Below, in pieces: positions 1 through 6,960 of a stretch of 15,366 nucleotides of DNA. The stretch is from DASUFI01 sp036274635. Lineage in GTDB: Bacteria > Planctomycetota > B15-G4. Positions within the stretch are counted from its first letter, which is position 1, and each line of letters begins with the position of its first letter. A program made the position numbers and the translations under genes. The notes under the pieces were generated by a model, which saw nothing but the letters and a program-made list of their open reading frames with translations, made no database searches and was not told the origin of the DNA. The DNA is taken from contig DASUFI010000180.1 of NCBI GenBank assembly GCA_036274635.1, forward strand, positions 1 through 15,366. Direction: 5' to 3'.

Positions 1-104
1 GTGAAAGCGACCTGCCGACGCGGGTGATCAGCGGCCGGCGGACGGGCACGGGTGCCGGCCACGCCTGCTCACTGATCACCGGCGTCGGCGGGTCGTCCCT
101 ACTG

Positions 105-130
105 GCCGCGACTCTCGACCGGGTCGCGGC
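105..130 (-). terminator. Stem-loop just after the small ORF (terminator candidate)
   Basis: GCCGCGAC (105-112) and GTCGCGGC (123-130) form a perfect 8-bp stem with a 10-base loop. On the minus strand it begins 6 bases after the stop of the 54-aa ORF and about 220 bases after the FG-GAP stop. No T-tract follows, so it is not a classical intrinsic terminator. It may act as a 3' stabilising or factor-assisted termination structure. Confidence 0.3.
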
Positions 131-136
131 GATTGA

Positions 137-301
137 TCATCGTCGACCGCGGAGCAGTGAGCCGTGGGGTTGGACAGCGGCGGGGGAACTCGCCGCGCCC
201 GACTCATGCTCATCGCCGGGAGTCGAGGAAGGCTTCGCCGCGCTCGCGTGGTCCTGCGCGGCGGCGGAGGCGGCGAGGAGCAGCAGGACGGCGCGGCGCA
301 T
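137..301 (-). CDS. Possible small secreted peptide (54 aa)
   Basis: This minus-strand ORF reads ATG at 301 to TGA at 137 and encodes 54 residues. It begins MRRAVLLLLAASAAAQD, a textbook signal peptide (Arg-Arg, a leucine/alanine core, and an AAA-Q cleavage site). The mature peptide would be about 39 residues, rich in Ala, Ser, Pro and Glu, with a basic end (LLRGRR). No family is recognised. It starts 49 bases downstream of the FG-GAP gene on the same strand and a stem-loop follows 6 bases after the stop, so it could be the last gene of that transcript. The Shine-Dalgarno is poor (only a GGGG just before the ATG), and in such GC-rich DNA short open frames arise by chance. The signal peptide is the sole positive evidence. 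Confidence 0.35.
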   Translation of the reverse strand: MRRAVLLLLAASAAAQDHASAAKPSSTPGDEHESGAASSPAAVQPHGSLLRGRR

Positions 302-350
302 CGCCCCACGATCGCGGAGCGCTGCGGCCGCGCGGGAAGGACGCGTGAAG

Positions 351-2021
351 CTACGGAACCGTGAGCTGCACGCCGGGCGTGGACGCCCAGCCGTGGTCGG
401 CGCCGGCGTCGGCGACCCACCACTGGAAGAAGAGCTGCATGCCCGACAGCGGCCCGGGGACCCAGGTGCCGGCGAGGCTGATGCTGCCGTCGCCGCCGAC
501 GTGGACCAGCGGGGCCAGCAGGTCGGGGTTCGGGACGAGGGTGCCGCCCTTGAAGGGCGCCATCAGCTTCGACGCGCCGATGATCAGAATGGCCGGCGCG
601 CCGGGCTGCGCGTCGGCGAGCATGAACGACACCGGCGAGCTGATGACCGGCTCGCCCTCCACGACGAACTGCGGCGTGCCGCCGGTGCCCGGCGTGCCAA
701 GGCCCAGCGTCACCCACAGGTCGCCGGAGTAGACCTCCAGCTTGCCGGGCCCCACCGGGCTGCCGCCGGCCCACGGCGCGCCGACCACGAGGTCCGTGAC
801 CCCGTCGGCGTCCAGGTCGCCGCTGGCGAGCCCCCAGCCGAAGCCACCCAGCACCGAGGTCCCGACGAAGTCGTCCAGCAGGGAGCCGTCGACGCCCGAC
901 TGGACGTACACGCGCCCGGGACCGTCGCCGAGCGGGTCGCCGCCCGTGGCCGCGCCGATGGCCACGTCGAGCACGCCGTCCTCGTCCGCATCGCCGGCGC
1001 CGCACAGCGAGATGCCGTACTCGCCGTACCACGCCGGCGGGACGAGGTTCTGCACCAGCAGGCCCTCCGCGCCGGTCACGACCATGGCCTTGCCACCGTT
1101 CTCGCCGAAGTCGCTCGAGAACGGCACGCCGATGAGCGCCTCGGGCGCGCCGTCGCCGGTGATGTCGCCGGGGCCGGCCAGGGAGTGACCGAAGCCCTCG
1201 TCGAAGGTCTCGCCCAGCAGGGTCCAGAGCGGGATGCCGAACTTCACCGAGATCATGACCGCGCCGCCCACGTCGTCGGTCAAGGCGTCCAGGTCCATCT
1301 GCTCGGCGCCCGCCAGCACGTCGGGCACGCCGTCCAGGTCCACGTCGCCGGTGGCCGCCAGGGCCGAGGCGAAGTGATCGAAGGCGTGCGCGCCGAGAAC
1401 CTCCAGCAGCTGCGCGCCGTTCGCGCCCGAGAGGATGCGCAGCATGCCCTGGCCCGGCAGGCTGTCGCCCTCGTTCCAGGCGCCGATGGCGATGTCGGCG
1501 TGGCCGTCGTCGTCCACGTCGCCGGCGGCGGAGAGCGCGCCGCCGAAGTGATCGCCGGGGTGGTGGCCGAAGAGCTCCGCGAGGACCTCGCCCGTGTCGC
1601 CCGAGCAGACCAGCACGCGGCCGCGGAAGTCGTCGTGATTGGGCGCGCCGATCAGGGCGTCGGGGATGCCGTCGCCATTCACGTCGCCCGCCGCCGCGAT
1701 GGCCCAGCCGAAGAGCTCGGACGGCTCCTCGCCCTGCGCGGACCACAGCTCGCTGCCGTCGACGCCGGACAAGGCGTGCACGCTGCCCACGTAGCCGCCG
1801 TCGGAGCCTGACGCCTCGGACGTGCCGTCGAAGGGCGCGGCCACGAGGAGATCGCCGCGGCCGTCGCCGTTCACGTCACCGAGCACCGCCACCGTGCGCC
1901 CGAAGGCTGCGCCCGCCATGGGCCCGCTGGCCTCGAGCATGAGCGCCTGCGCGTGCAGCGCGCCCGCCCCCGCGCTGGCGAACAGCACCGCGTACACCGC
2001 CACCCCTTGCAGCCCGACCAT
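351..2021 (-). CDS. Secreted FG-GAP repeat (integrin-like beta-propeller) protein
   Basis: 556-aa protein. The open frame continues upstream, but the start at 2021 is chosen because it gives a signal peptide (MVGLQGVAVYAVLFASAGAG, cleavage near LHA-QA at residue 24) and has an AGGAG Shine-Dalgarno 6 bases upstream (2028-2032); the sequence above it is arginine-rich and shadow-like. Residues about 30-430 hold seven FG-GAP blades, each with a D-x-N/D-x-D-G-x-x-D calcium-loop motif (GDVNGDGRGD, GDVNGDGIPD, GDVDDDGHAD, GDVDLDGVPD, GDITGDGAPE, GDADEDGVLD, GDLDADGVTD) followed by (L/I)(V/I)GA-type strands. Residues about 435-556 form a separate module starting LGLGTPGTGG, with PGAPAILIIG, PFKGGTLVP and a final QLTVP. 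I associate this ending with many secreted planctomycete proteins, where it may be a surface or sorting domain. A calcium-binding extracellular propeller with an adhesion or scaffold role is likely; no catalytic residues are seen. Confidence 0.9.
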   Translation of the reverse strand: MVGLQGVAVYAVLFASAGAGALHAQALMLEASGPMAGAAFGRTVAVLGDVNGDGRGDLLVAAPFDGTSEASGSDGGYVGSVHALSGVDGSELWSAQGEEPSELFGWAIAAAGDVNGDGIPDALIGAPNHDDFRGRVLVCSGDTGEVLAELFGHHPGDHFGGALSAAGDVDDDGHADIAIGAWNEGDSLPGQGMLRILSGANGAQLLEVLGAHAFDHFASALAATGDVDLDGVPDVLAGAEQMDLDALTDDVGGAVMISVKFGIPLWTLLGETFDEGFGHSLAGPGDITGDGAPEALIGVPFSSDFGENGGKAMVVTGAEGLLVQNLVPPAWYGEYGISLCGAGDADEDGVLDVAIGAATGGDPLGDGPGRVYVQSGVDGSLLDDFVGTSVLGGFGWGLASGDLDADGVTDLVVGAPWAGGSPVGPGKLEVYSGDLWVTLGLGTPGTGGTPQFVVEGEPVISSPVSFMLADAQPGAPAILIIGASKLMAPFKGGTLVPNPDLLAPLVHVGGDGSISLAGTWVPGPLSGMQLFFQWWVADAGADHGWASTPGVQLTVP

Positions 2022-2057
2022 GCTCCGCTCCTCTCTCGACGTCGGCACGACGCACCG

Positions 2058-2088
2058 GCGCCGCCCCGACCGCGAGCACCGGCGGCGC
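2058..2088 (-). promoter_or_regulatory. Stem-loop in the FG-GAP 5' leader
   Basis: GCGCCGCC (2058-2065) pairs perfectly with GGCGGCGC (2081-2088) around a 15-base loop, ending 37 bases upstream of the FG-GAP start codon on the minus strand. If transcribed it would be a leader hairpin. A chance origin is plausible at this GC content. Confidence 0.2.
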
Positions 2089-2320
2089 GCGCGATGCGCG
2101 CACCTGCAAGCAAGGAAGCACTCCCGGCTCCCCTCCGGGTGACGTAACGGTGGAGCCAGCCACACGTCACGCGCGCCATCGACGCGGGCAGCGGCGCGTC
2201 GTCGCCCGGCGCGCACGCGGCGACGACTCTCGGCAGCGTCGGAGCGCGCCGCGGCGCCGCGCTCGCGCGGTGACGAATCGCCGCCCGACGACGGCGGTCG
2301 CGACGCTGGCGGCCGACGAC

Positions 2321-2352
2321 GCGCGGCCCGGCGCGCGGCCCCGCGCGCGGCC
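2321..2352. repeat. 12-bp-period short tandem repeat
   Basis: GCGCGGCC recurs at 2321, 2333 and 2345 with an exact 12-base period (two full units, GCGCGGCCCGGC and GCGCGGCCCCGC, plus a partial third). It is a short low-complexity tandem with no visible function. Confidence 0.5.
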
Positions 2353-2443
2353 TTCGCAGACGCCGGGGCTGGACAAGTCCGCCGCTCCTCACGACTTCGG
2401 GCAGGCCTGCACGCCGCGACTGGTCCGGCTCATCGCGCGTCGT

Positions 2444-2449
2444 TACGCT
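2444..2449 (+). promoter_or_regulatory. Candidate -10 box for the cytochrome/DUF1080 operon
   Basis: TACGCT in the context GTCGTTACGCTGAC lies 27 bases before the ATG at 2477. A very similar block (GTCGTAGGCTGGT) lies 25 bases before the ThuA-like gene, which suggests a shared promoter element. No clear -35 is seen. Confidence 0.3.
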
Positions 2450-2476
2450 GACGACTCCCCCGAACGGATCGCGCCG

Positions 2477-3640
2477 ATGGCCTGCCCGCGCCGCTCCTCC
2501 TGGACGCTCGTCCTGCTGCTGGCGCCGGCGCTCGCGGCCCAGGCGGCGCCCGCCGGCGGCGGAACCGACGCGCCGGCCCTGTTCGCCAGCAACTGCGCCA
2601 AGTGCCACGGTCTCGACGGGAGTGGAACGGGCCCGGCCGTGCTCGACCGCCCCGCGCGCAACTTCAAGGAGGGCGGCTTCTCCTTCGGCAACACGCCCGA
2701 GACCATCGCGCGCACCATCGCCTTCGGCATCCCCGGCTCGCCCATGCCGGCCTTCGAGCACGCGATGAGCGACGAGCAGCGCCGCGCGCTGGCGGACTAC
2801 GTCGTCACGCTCGGGCCGCCGGTGAAGGAGGTCAGCGAGTCCGAGACGCTCATGCACGTGACCGACCGGCCGCTGGTCGTGCGCGGCATCCTGCCGCCGC
2901 TCAGCGAGGGCGCGCACAACATCCCGCGCGGCCTGCTCATCGGCACGCCCGACGGCCTCACCTTCGAGTACAGCGTGGATGACGTGCGACTGCTCGCCGT
3001 TCGCGAGGGCGACTTCGTCCGGCGCACGGACTGGGGCGGCCGCGGCGGCACGCCGCTGGAGCCGCTGGGGCAGGTGGTGTGGAGCGCGCCGGAATCCGCG
3101 GGAACATGGAGCTTCCAACGGTGGGAAGAGACAGGTGGCCTCACGAACCCTCGGCCCGCGTCCGCCCGCCTTCTATCCACGTCGGCCCTGGGCGAGCCTT
3201 CCGTAACCTACGCTCTCGTCGCGAACGACGAGGCGCACGAACCGATACAACTGCTGGCCACTGTCGTCGAAACCGTCGGTCCCGCAACGCTGGGCGGGTT
3301 CTCGGGCTTCAGGCGCAGCTTCCGGGTTGAGCGGCACGCTCATTGCCGGTTGGCATTGGACCAGAAAACGAGCGCCGACCTGTTCCCCATGGAGCCTGTG
3401 AGCCGCGATTCGATCAGCGGCGGTGTGAGCGCCAGCGGCTGGTGGTCGCACCGGATCGACGCCGAAGTCGGAGAGGTGATCCGTGTCGTCACGTCGGATG
3501 AGCGCATCTCGAGCGGATTCGACGAGATCGAAATCACCGAGTCCACGAATAGGTCGGTGGTTTTCTCAGTCGACGTGTTCGTGGTCTCACCGTGGACCGA
3601 GGACATGCTCGCCAAGTTCCGGGAGCTCGTAGCTCGATGA
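2477..3640 (+). CDS. Secreted mono-haem cytochrome c fused to a C-terminal beta-rich domain
   Basis: 387-aa protein. The start at 2477 is chosen because it opens a signal peptide (MACPRRSSWTLVLLLAPALA, cleavage near AQA-A); upstream in-frame sequence is shadow-like. The Shine-Dalgarno is weak. Residues about 32-113 are a class I cytochrome c: CAKCH at 40-44 binds haem, and Met90 in GSPMPAF is the likely distal ligand. Residues about 115-387 match in pattern a domain that follows cytochrome c in many PVC proteins (RPLVVRG, then a glycine-rich RRTDWGGRGGTPLEPLG and VVWSAP). Its function is unknown; I infer substrate binding or docking. The stop overlaps the next start as ATGA, so the two proteins are probably made together, with this one taking electrons from the propeller. 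From about base 3090 onward the GC content falls visibly relative to the neighbours. Confidence 0.87.
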   Translation: MACPRRSSWTLVLLLAPALAAQAAPAGGGTDAPALFASNCAKCHGLDGSGTGPAVLDRPARNFKEGGFSFGNTPETIARTIAFGIPGSPMPAFEHAMSDEQRRALADYVVTLGPPVKEVSESETLMHVTDRPLVVRGILPPLSEGAHNIPRGLLIGTPDGLTFEYSVDDVRLLAVREGDFVRRTDWGGRGGTPLEPLGQVVWSAPESAGTWSFQRWEETGGLTNPRPASARLLSTSALGEPSVTYALVANDEAHEPIQLLATVVETVGPATLGGFSGFRRSFRVERHAHCRLALDQKTSADLFPMEPVSRDSISGGVSASGWWSHRIDAEVGEVIRVVTSDERISSGFDEIEITESTNRSVVFSVDVFVVSPWTEDMLAKFRELVAR

Positions 3641-6471
3641 TTTGCCGGCATTGGGCCGTCCAGCTCGGGATCCATGCCGCCCTGACCGGGGCTTCGGTTG
3701 CGGCCGCGCAGTCGTCCGTCGGCGCCGCTGAATCCGCCTCCTGGTCCGTCGACTACCTCACGCCGCCCGACGGCTCCGTCCTCGAGGTGGGCGGCATGGA
3801 CTTCCTCTCCGACGGCCGCCTCGCCGTCTCCACGCGCCGCGGCCAGGTGTGGATCGTGGACCACCCGCTCTCCACCAACCCCATCGACGCGCACTTCACG
3901 CTCTTCGCGGAGGGCCTCGACGAGGGCCTCGGCCTCAAGGTGCTGCCGGCCGCGCAGGTGGATGGCCACGGCACCGGCGACGCGCTCTTCGTCCTGCAGC
4001 GCTCCGAGCTCTCGCGCCTGTTCGATCTCGACGGTGACGGCCGCTGCGACCGCATCGAGACAGTGAACAACGGCTGGGGGCTCTCCGGCCACTACCACGA
4101 GTTCGCCTTCGGCCTGCCGGCCGACGACCAGGGCCGCCTCTACCTCAACCTCAACGTTTCCTTCGGCGACCCGCGCTGGTGGATCGGCGAGTCCACCGTG
4201 CCGGACCGCGGCTGGTGCCTGCGCATCGATCCGGCCACGGGCATCCTCGAGCCCGTGGCCTCCGGCCTGCGCAGCGCGTGCGGCCTGGGGCGCACGGCCG
4301 CGGGCGACATCCTCATCACCGACAACCAGGGCGACTGGCTGCCCGCCTGCCCGATCTACTTCCTGAAGGAAGGCGCCTTTTACAGCCACCCGGCCTCGCT
4401 GCGCTGGCGGCCGGACTACCTGGCCGCGGGCGCGCTGCCCAGCGACAGCGTGCCGCCGCCCGTGCCGCGCACGCCTCCCGCCGTGTGGATCCCCTACAAG
4501 TGGAGCCGCTCGGCCGGCAACCTCGTGGAGGACACGACCGACGGCGCCTTCGGGCCCTTCGCCGGGCAGCTCATCGTGTCCGAGCTCACCAACGGCATGC
4601 TGCTGCGCGCCCAGCTCGAGCGCGTGCAGGGCGAGTGGCAGGGCGCGGTGTGGCCCCTGCGCCAGCGCGTCGGCTCGCTGATCCGCGTGGTCTTCGCGCC
4701 CGACGGAACGCTCTTCGGCGGCCTCACCAACCGCGGCTGGGGCGGCGTGCCGCCGGCCGACGGCATCTGCCGCGTGCAGTACACCCACCACGCGCCGATG
4801 GAGATGCACGACGTGCACCTCCTGCAGGACGGCTTCGCGATCGCCTTCACCGAGCCCGTCGCCGCCGACTGCGTCCTCACGCCCGACAGCGTCACCCTCA
4901 CGCAGTACGACTACGACTGGTGGTGGGAGTACGGCTCGCCCGAGCGGCACACGGCGCGCGTGCCCGTCACCGACGTGGCGCTCTCGCCCGACCGCCGCAC
5001 GCTCACCCTCCACGCCCCGCTGCGCGCCGCCATGATGGCCCGCCTGGCCCTCGCCGGCGTGCGCGGCCAGTCCGGCGCGCCCCTGCTGCACGAGGAGTTC
5101 GCCTACACCATCAACCAGCTCCCGCAGGGCCACACCGACGAGATGATCGCCAAGATCGTCGAGCCGCCGCCGCCGCGCGAGCTGGGCATGGAAGGCTACC
5201 TGCGCCTCACCTTCCTCGACGCCTTCGACCGCTGGGACAGCCAGGGCTGGTCGCTCGTCGACGCCGACCTCGACCCGCACGACCCCAGCAAGCTGCTCAT
5301 CGCGCAGGGCACCGGCGCGCTGGTCAACGTGCCGCACGCCGTCGCCGACGCGCCCCGCAGCGGCCCGCCCGGCGCCGCGCCCACCGACTACACCTCCCGG
5401 CCGCTCCTCGGCGAAGGCCGCTACCACGTCGAGTTCATGCTGCCCGAAGGCGGCCGCACGACCGTCTGGCTCATGGGCCGCTACGGCATCGACCTGCCCG
5501 ACCCCAAGAGCCCCGCCGAGGCCGCCGTCGGTCCTGCCGGCACGCGGCGCGGCGCCATCCTCGCCCCCGCCGGCGAGACCGAGCGCCCGCCGGCCCTCGA
5601 CGGCTACTTCGGCGCGGGCCAGTGGAACGACCTCGACATCGTCTTCACGCCGCCGCGCTTCGAGTCCGGCCGCAAGGTGGCCGACGCGCGCATCGAGCGC
5701 GTGCTGCTCAACGACGTCCTGCTCCACGAGGGCGTCGAGCTCTCCGGCCCCAGCGCCGGCGCGCCGCTCGCCGGCCAGCCCGAGGCGCCGCTCGGCCCGC
5801 TGGTCCTCGCCGGCACCGCCGGGCCCTGCGCGCTGCGGCAGATCCGCGTGCGCCCCGCCGCGCCCGTCGACGAGGCCGGCTGGGTGCCGCTCTTCAACGG
5901 CGCGGACCTCGGCGGCTGGCGCGTCGCCACCGAGACCGCCGCCGACACCAGGCCGCTGCCGCCCGGCACCACCTTCACCGCCGCCGACGAGGACGCCGCC
6001 GAGACGACCGGCTGGTCCGTGGAGAACGGAGTGCTCGTGGGCCGCGGCCCGCCCAGCCACCTCTTCTCGGCGCGCGGCGACTTCGAGGACGTCGAGGTCC
6101 GCGCCAGCCTGCGCATCTCGGACAAGGGCAACTCCGGCCTCTACGTCCGCACCGCCTTCGGCCCCGGCTGGCCGGATGGCTACGAGGCTCAGGTCAACAG
6201 CAGCTCCGACGACCCGCAGAAGACCGGCAGCCTCTATGGCCTGTCGCCCGTCACGACCTCGCTCGTGGGGCCCGACACGTGGTTCGAGTACCGCGTGCGG
6301 TGCGTGGACGAGGCGGCCGGGACGCATGTCACCATCTCGGTGAACGGCATCGTCATCACGGACTTCGTCGACGCGCAGCGCCGGCACCCGGCCGGGCACA
6401 TCGCCCTGCAGCAGCACAACGACGGATCGGTCGTGGAGTGCCGGCGGCTCGAGGTGCGCGAGGCGCGCTGA
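3637..6471 (+). CDS. Secreted multidomain protein: sorbosone-dehydrogenase-like propeller, Ig-like domain, two DUF1080-like domains
   Basis: 944-aa protein. The ATG at 3637 overlaps the preceding TGA (ATGA), with GGGAG 11 bases upstream. The N-terminus (to about AAA-Q, residue 24) looks like a weak signal peptide. Residues about 39-385 form a quinoprotein-type glucose/sorbosone dehydrogenase-like beta-propeller (LEVGGMDFLSDGRLAVSTRRG, a DLDGDGRCD calcium loop, LITDNQGDWLP). Residues about 390-500 look like an Ig-like domain. Residues about 588-738 resemble a DUF1080 jelly roll (RYGIDLPD, GQWNDLDIVFTPPRF, LLNDVLLHEG). Residues about 748-942 are a clear DUF1080/3-keto-disaccharide hydrolase domain (WVPLFNGADLGGW, WSVENGVLVGRG, SGLYVRTAFGP, WFEYRVRC, GHIALQQHNDG). 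DUF1080 members act on 3-keto glycosides, so sugar oxidation plus cleavage in one polypeptide is plausible but unproven; the substrate is unknown. Confidence 0.88.
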   Translation: MICRHWAVQLGIHAALTGASVAAAQSSVGAAESASWSVDYLTPPDGSVLEVGGMDFLSDGRLAVSTRRGQVWIVDHPLSTNPIDAHFTLFAEGLDEGLGLKVLPAAQVDGHGTGDALFVLQRSELSRLFDLDGDGRCDRIETVNNGWGLSGHYHEFAFGLPADDQGRLYLNLNVSFGDPRWWIGESTVPDRGWCLRIDPATGILEPVASGLRSACGLGRTAAGDILITDNQGDWLPACPIYFLKEGAFYSHPASLRWRPDYLAAGALPSDSVPPPVPRTPPAVWIPYKWSRSAGNLVEDTTDGAFGPFAGQLIVSELTNGMLLRAQLERVQGEWQGAVWPLRQRVGSLIRVVFAPDGTLFGGLTNRGWGGVPPADGICRVQYTHHAPMEMHDVHLLQDGFAIAFTEPVAADCVLTPDSVTLTQYDYDWWWEYGSPERHTARVPVTDVALSPDRRTLTLHAPLRAAMMARLALAGVRGQSGAPLLHEEFAYTINQLPQGHTDEMIAKIVEPPPPRELGMEGYLRLTFLDAFDRWDSQGWSLVDADLDPHDPSKLLIAQGTGALVNVPHAVADAPRSGPPGAAPTDYTSRPLLGEGRYHVEFMLPEGGRTTVWLMGRYGIDLPDPKSPAEAAVGPAGTRRGAILAPAGETERPPALDGYFGAGQWNDLDIVFTPPRFESGRKVADARIERVLLNDVLLHEGVELSGPSAGAPLAGQPEAPLGPLVLAGTAGPCALRQIRVRPAAPVDEAGWVPLFNGADLGGWRVATETAADTRPLPPGTTFTAADEDAAETTGWSVENGVLVGRGPPSHLFSARGDFEDVEVRASLRISDKGNSGLYVRTAFGPGWPDGYEAQVNSSSDDPQKTGSLYGLSPVTTSLVGPDTWFEYRVRCVDEAAGTHVTISVNGIVITDFVDAQRRHPAGHIALQQHNDGSVVECRRLEVREAR

Positions 6472-6510
6472 GGTCCCCGGGGGGCGCACGCGCGTGCTTC
6501 TCCGCGTCGC

Positions 6511-6559
6511 GTGAACTGAAGCGACGCATATGCACTGCACGTGCGTCGCTTGAGTTCAC
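6511..6559. repeat. Palindromic repeat, copy 1
   Basis: GTGAACTGAAGCGACGCA (6511-6528) is the inverted repeat of 6542-6559 with one mismatch in 18 bp, around a 13-base loop. It is close kin to copy 2, 27 bases away. It begins 39 bases after the stop of the plus-strand operon, so besides being a REP-like dispersed element it may act as a terminator or 3' stabiliser. Confidence 0.75.
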
Positions 6560-6586
6560 TCGCATGGGTGTCCCCGGCGCGCGACG

Positions 6587-6627
6587 ACTGAAGCGACGCA
6601 TGCGCGATGCATGTGCGACGCTTCAGT
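6587..6627. repeat. Palindromic repeat, copy 2
   Basis: ACTGAAGCGACGCA (6587-6600) pairs with TGCGACGCTTCAGT (6614-6627) with one mismatch in 14 bp and, as in copy 1, a 13-base loop. The right arm runs on into AGTTCA as in copy 1, while the left flank (GACGACT against GTGAACT) has decayed. The shared arms and loop size show the two are copies of one element rather than chance hairpins. Confidence 0.72.
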
Positions 6628-6669
6628 TCAGATGCGACGAGCGGCCTGCGCCTCGGGTGGCGGGCGCCT

Positions 6670-6686
6670 TCGAGCTCAGGGCTCGA
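6670..6686. repeat. Short hairpin in the convergent region
   Basis: TCGAGC (6670-6675) and GCTCGA (6681-6686) form a perfect 6-bp stem with a 5-base loop. It is minor alone but belongs to the hairpin series 6511-6840. Confidence 0.3.
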
Positions 6687-6700
6687 GCGAGCCGGCAAGG

Positions 6701-6771
6701 ATCGGACGCCGCGCGCGGGAGGAATCAGGGGGACTAGGCAAGGTGCACGGGAACCGCGCGCGGCGTCCGAT
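6701..6771. repeat. 18-bp perfect inverted repeat with 35-base loop
   Basis: ATCGGACGCCGCGCGCGG (6701-6718) is the exact inverted repeat of 6754-6771. The 35-base loop is purine-rich on the plus strand (it contains GAGGAATC and GGGGGAC). No T-tract follows on either strand. It is unrelated in sequence to the two palindromic repeats. It could be a bidirectional terminator, a structured RNA or a small mobile palindrome. Confidence 0.65.
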
Positions 6772-6808
6772 GATTCGGACGTCGCAACCGCGCAAAGTAT
6801 CCGTGGCT

Positions 6809-6840
6809 TCGGCCGTGCGGTCACGTCGGGGGACGGCCGA
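6809..6840. repeat. Stem-loop near the end of the Tm-1-like operon
   Basis: TCGGCCGT (6809-6816) and ACGGCCGA (6833-6840) form a perfect 8-bp stem with a 16-base loop. It lies about 120 bases beyond the stop of the Tm-1-like gene on the minus strand and may contribute to termination. Confidence 0.35.
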
Positions 6841-6960
6841 GGTGGAAAAGGAAATTGAAGAGGTGTCGTCGCCCGCGGGCCGCGTCGTGATCGCAGTGGC
6901 GCTCCGCGGTTCGGATGGACCACACGACACGCCGCGTCGCGGCGAACGCCTCAGCGAGCG

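Larger units (their letters stand above)
2022..2476. other. Divergent intergenic region (455 bases)
   Basis: This lies between the FG-GAP gene (minus) and the cytochrome gene (plus) and must hold both promoters. I see no convincing small gene; open frames here are arginine-rich GC shadows. It contains an 8-bp stem in the FG-GAP leader (2058-2088), a perfect GCGCGC-GAT-GCGCGC palindrome (2087-2101), a short CCCGG/CCGGG hairpin (2123-2139), a 12-base-period tandem repeat (2321-2352) and a candidate -10 box (2444-2449). Confidence 0.6.
6472..6960. other. Convergent intergenic region rich in palindromes (489 bases)
   Basis: This lies between the stop of the plus-strand DUF1080 gene and the stop of the minus-strand Tm-1-like gene. 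No credible gene is seen; open frames crossing it translate the palindromes into repetitive basic sequence. It contains at least five inverted repeats, listed separately, that could serve termination of both converging transcripts. Confidence 0.65.

Noticed and set aside
1..27. End of a plus-strand gene entering from the left (frame 1, TGA at 25-27)
   Set aside because: Only eight codons are visible, which is not enough to support a coding call.
24..1811. 595-codon plus-strand open frame opposite the FG-GAP gene
   Set aside because: It mirrors the real minus-strand gene, has biased Ala/Arg/Val/Gly composition, no recognisable domain and no signal peptide. It is a GC-driven shadow.
2022..2216. 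N-terminal extension of the FG-GAP protein (start at 2216)
   Set aside because: The extension is Arg/Ala-rich and would bury a good signal peptide. The ATG at 2021 has a proper AGGAG site.
3340..6540. 1066-codon minus-strand open frame opposite the DUF1080 gene
   Set aside because: The plus strand encodes clear conserved domains throughout. The antisense translation is low-complexity and repeats Val/Ala/Gly/Arg without motifs.
6511..6840. CRISPR array or insertion-sequence ends
   Set aside because: There are only two diverged palindromes with a 27-base spacer and no regular spacer units, no transposase frame and no target-site duplication.
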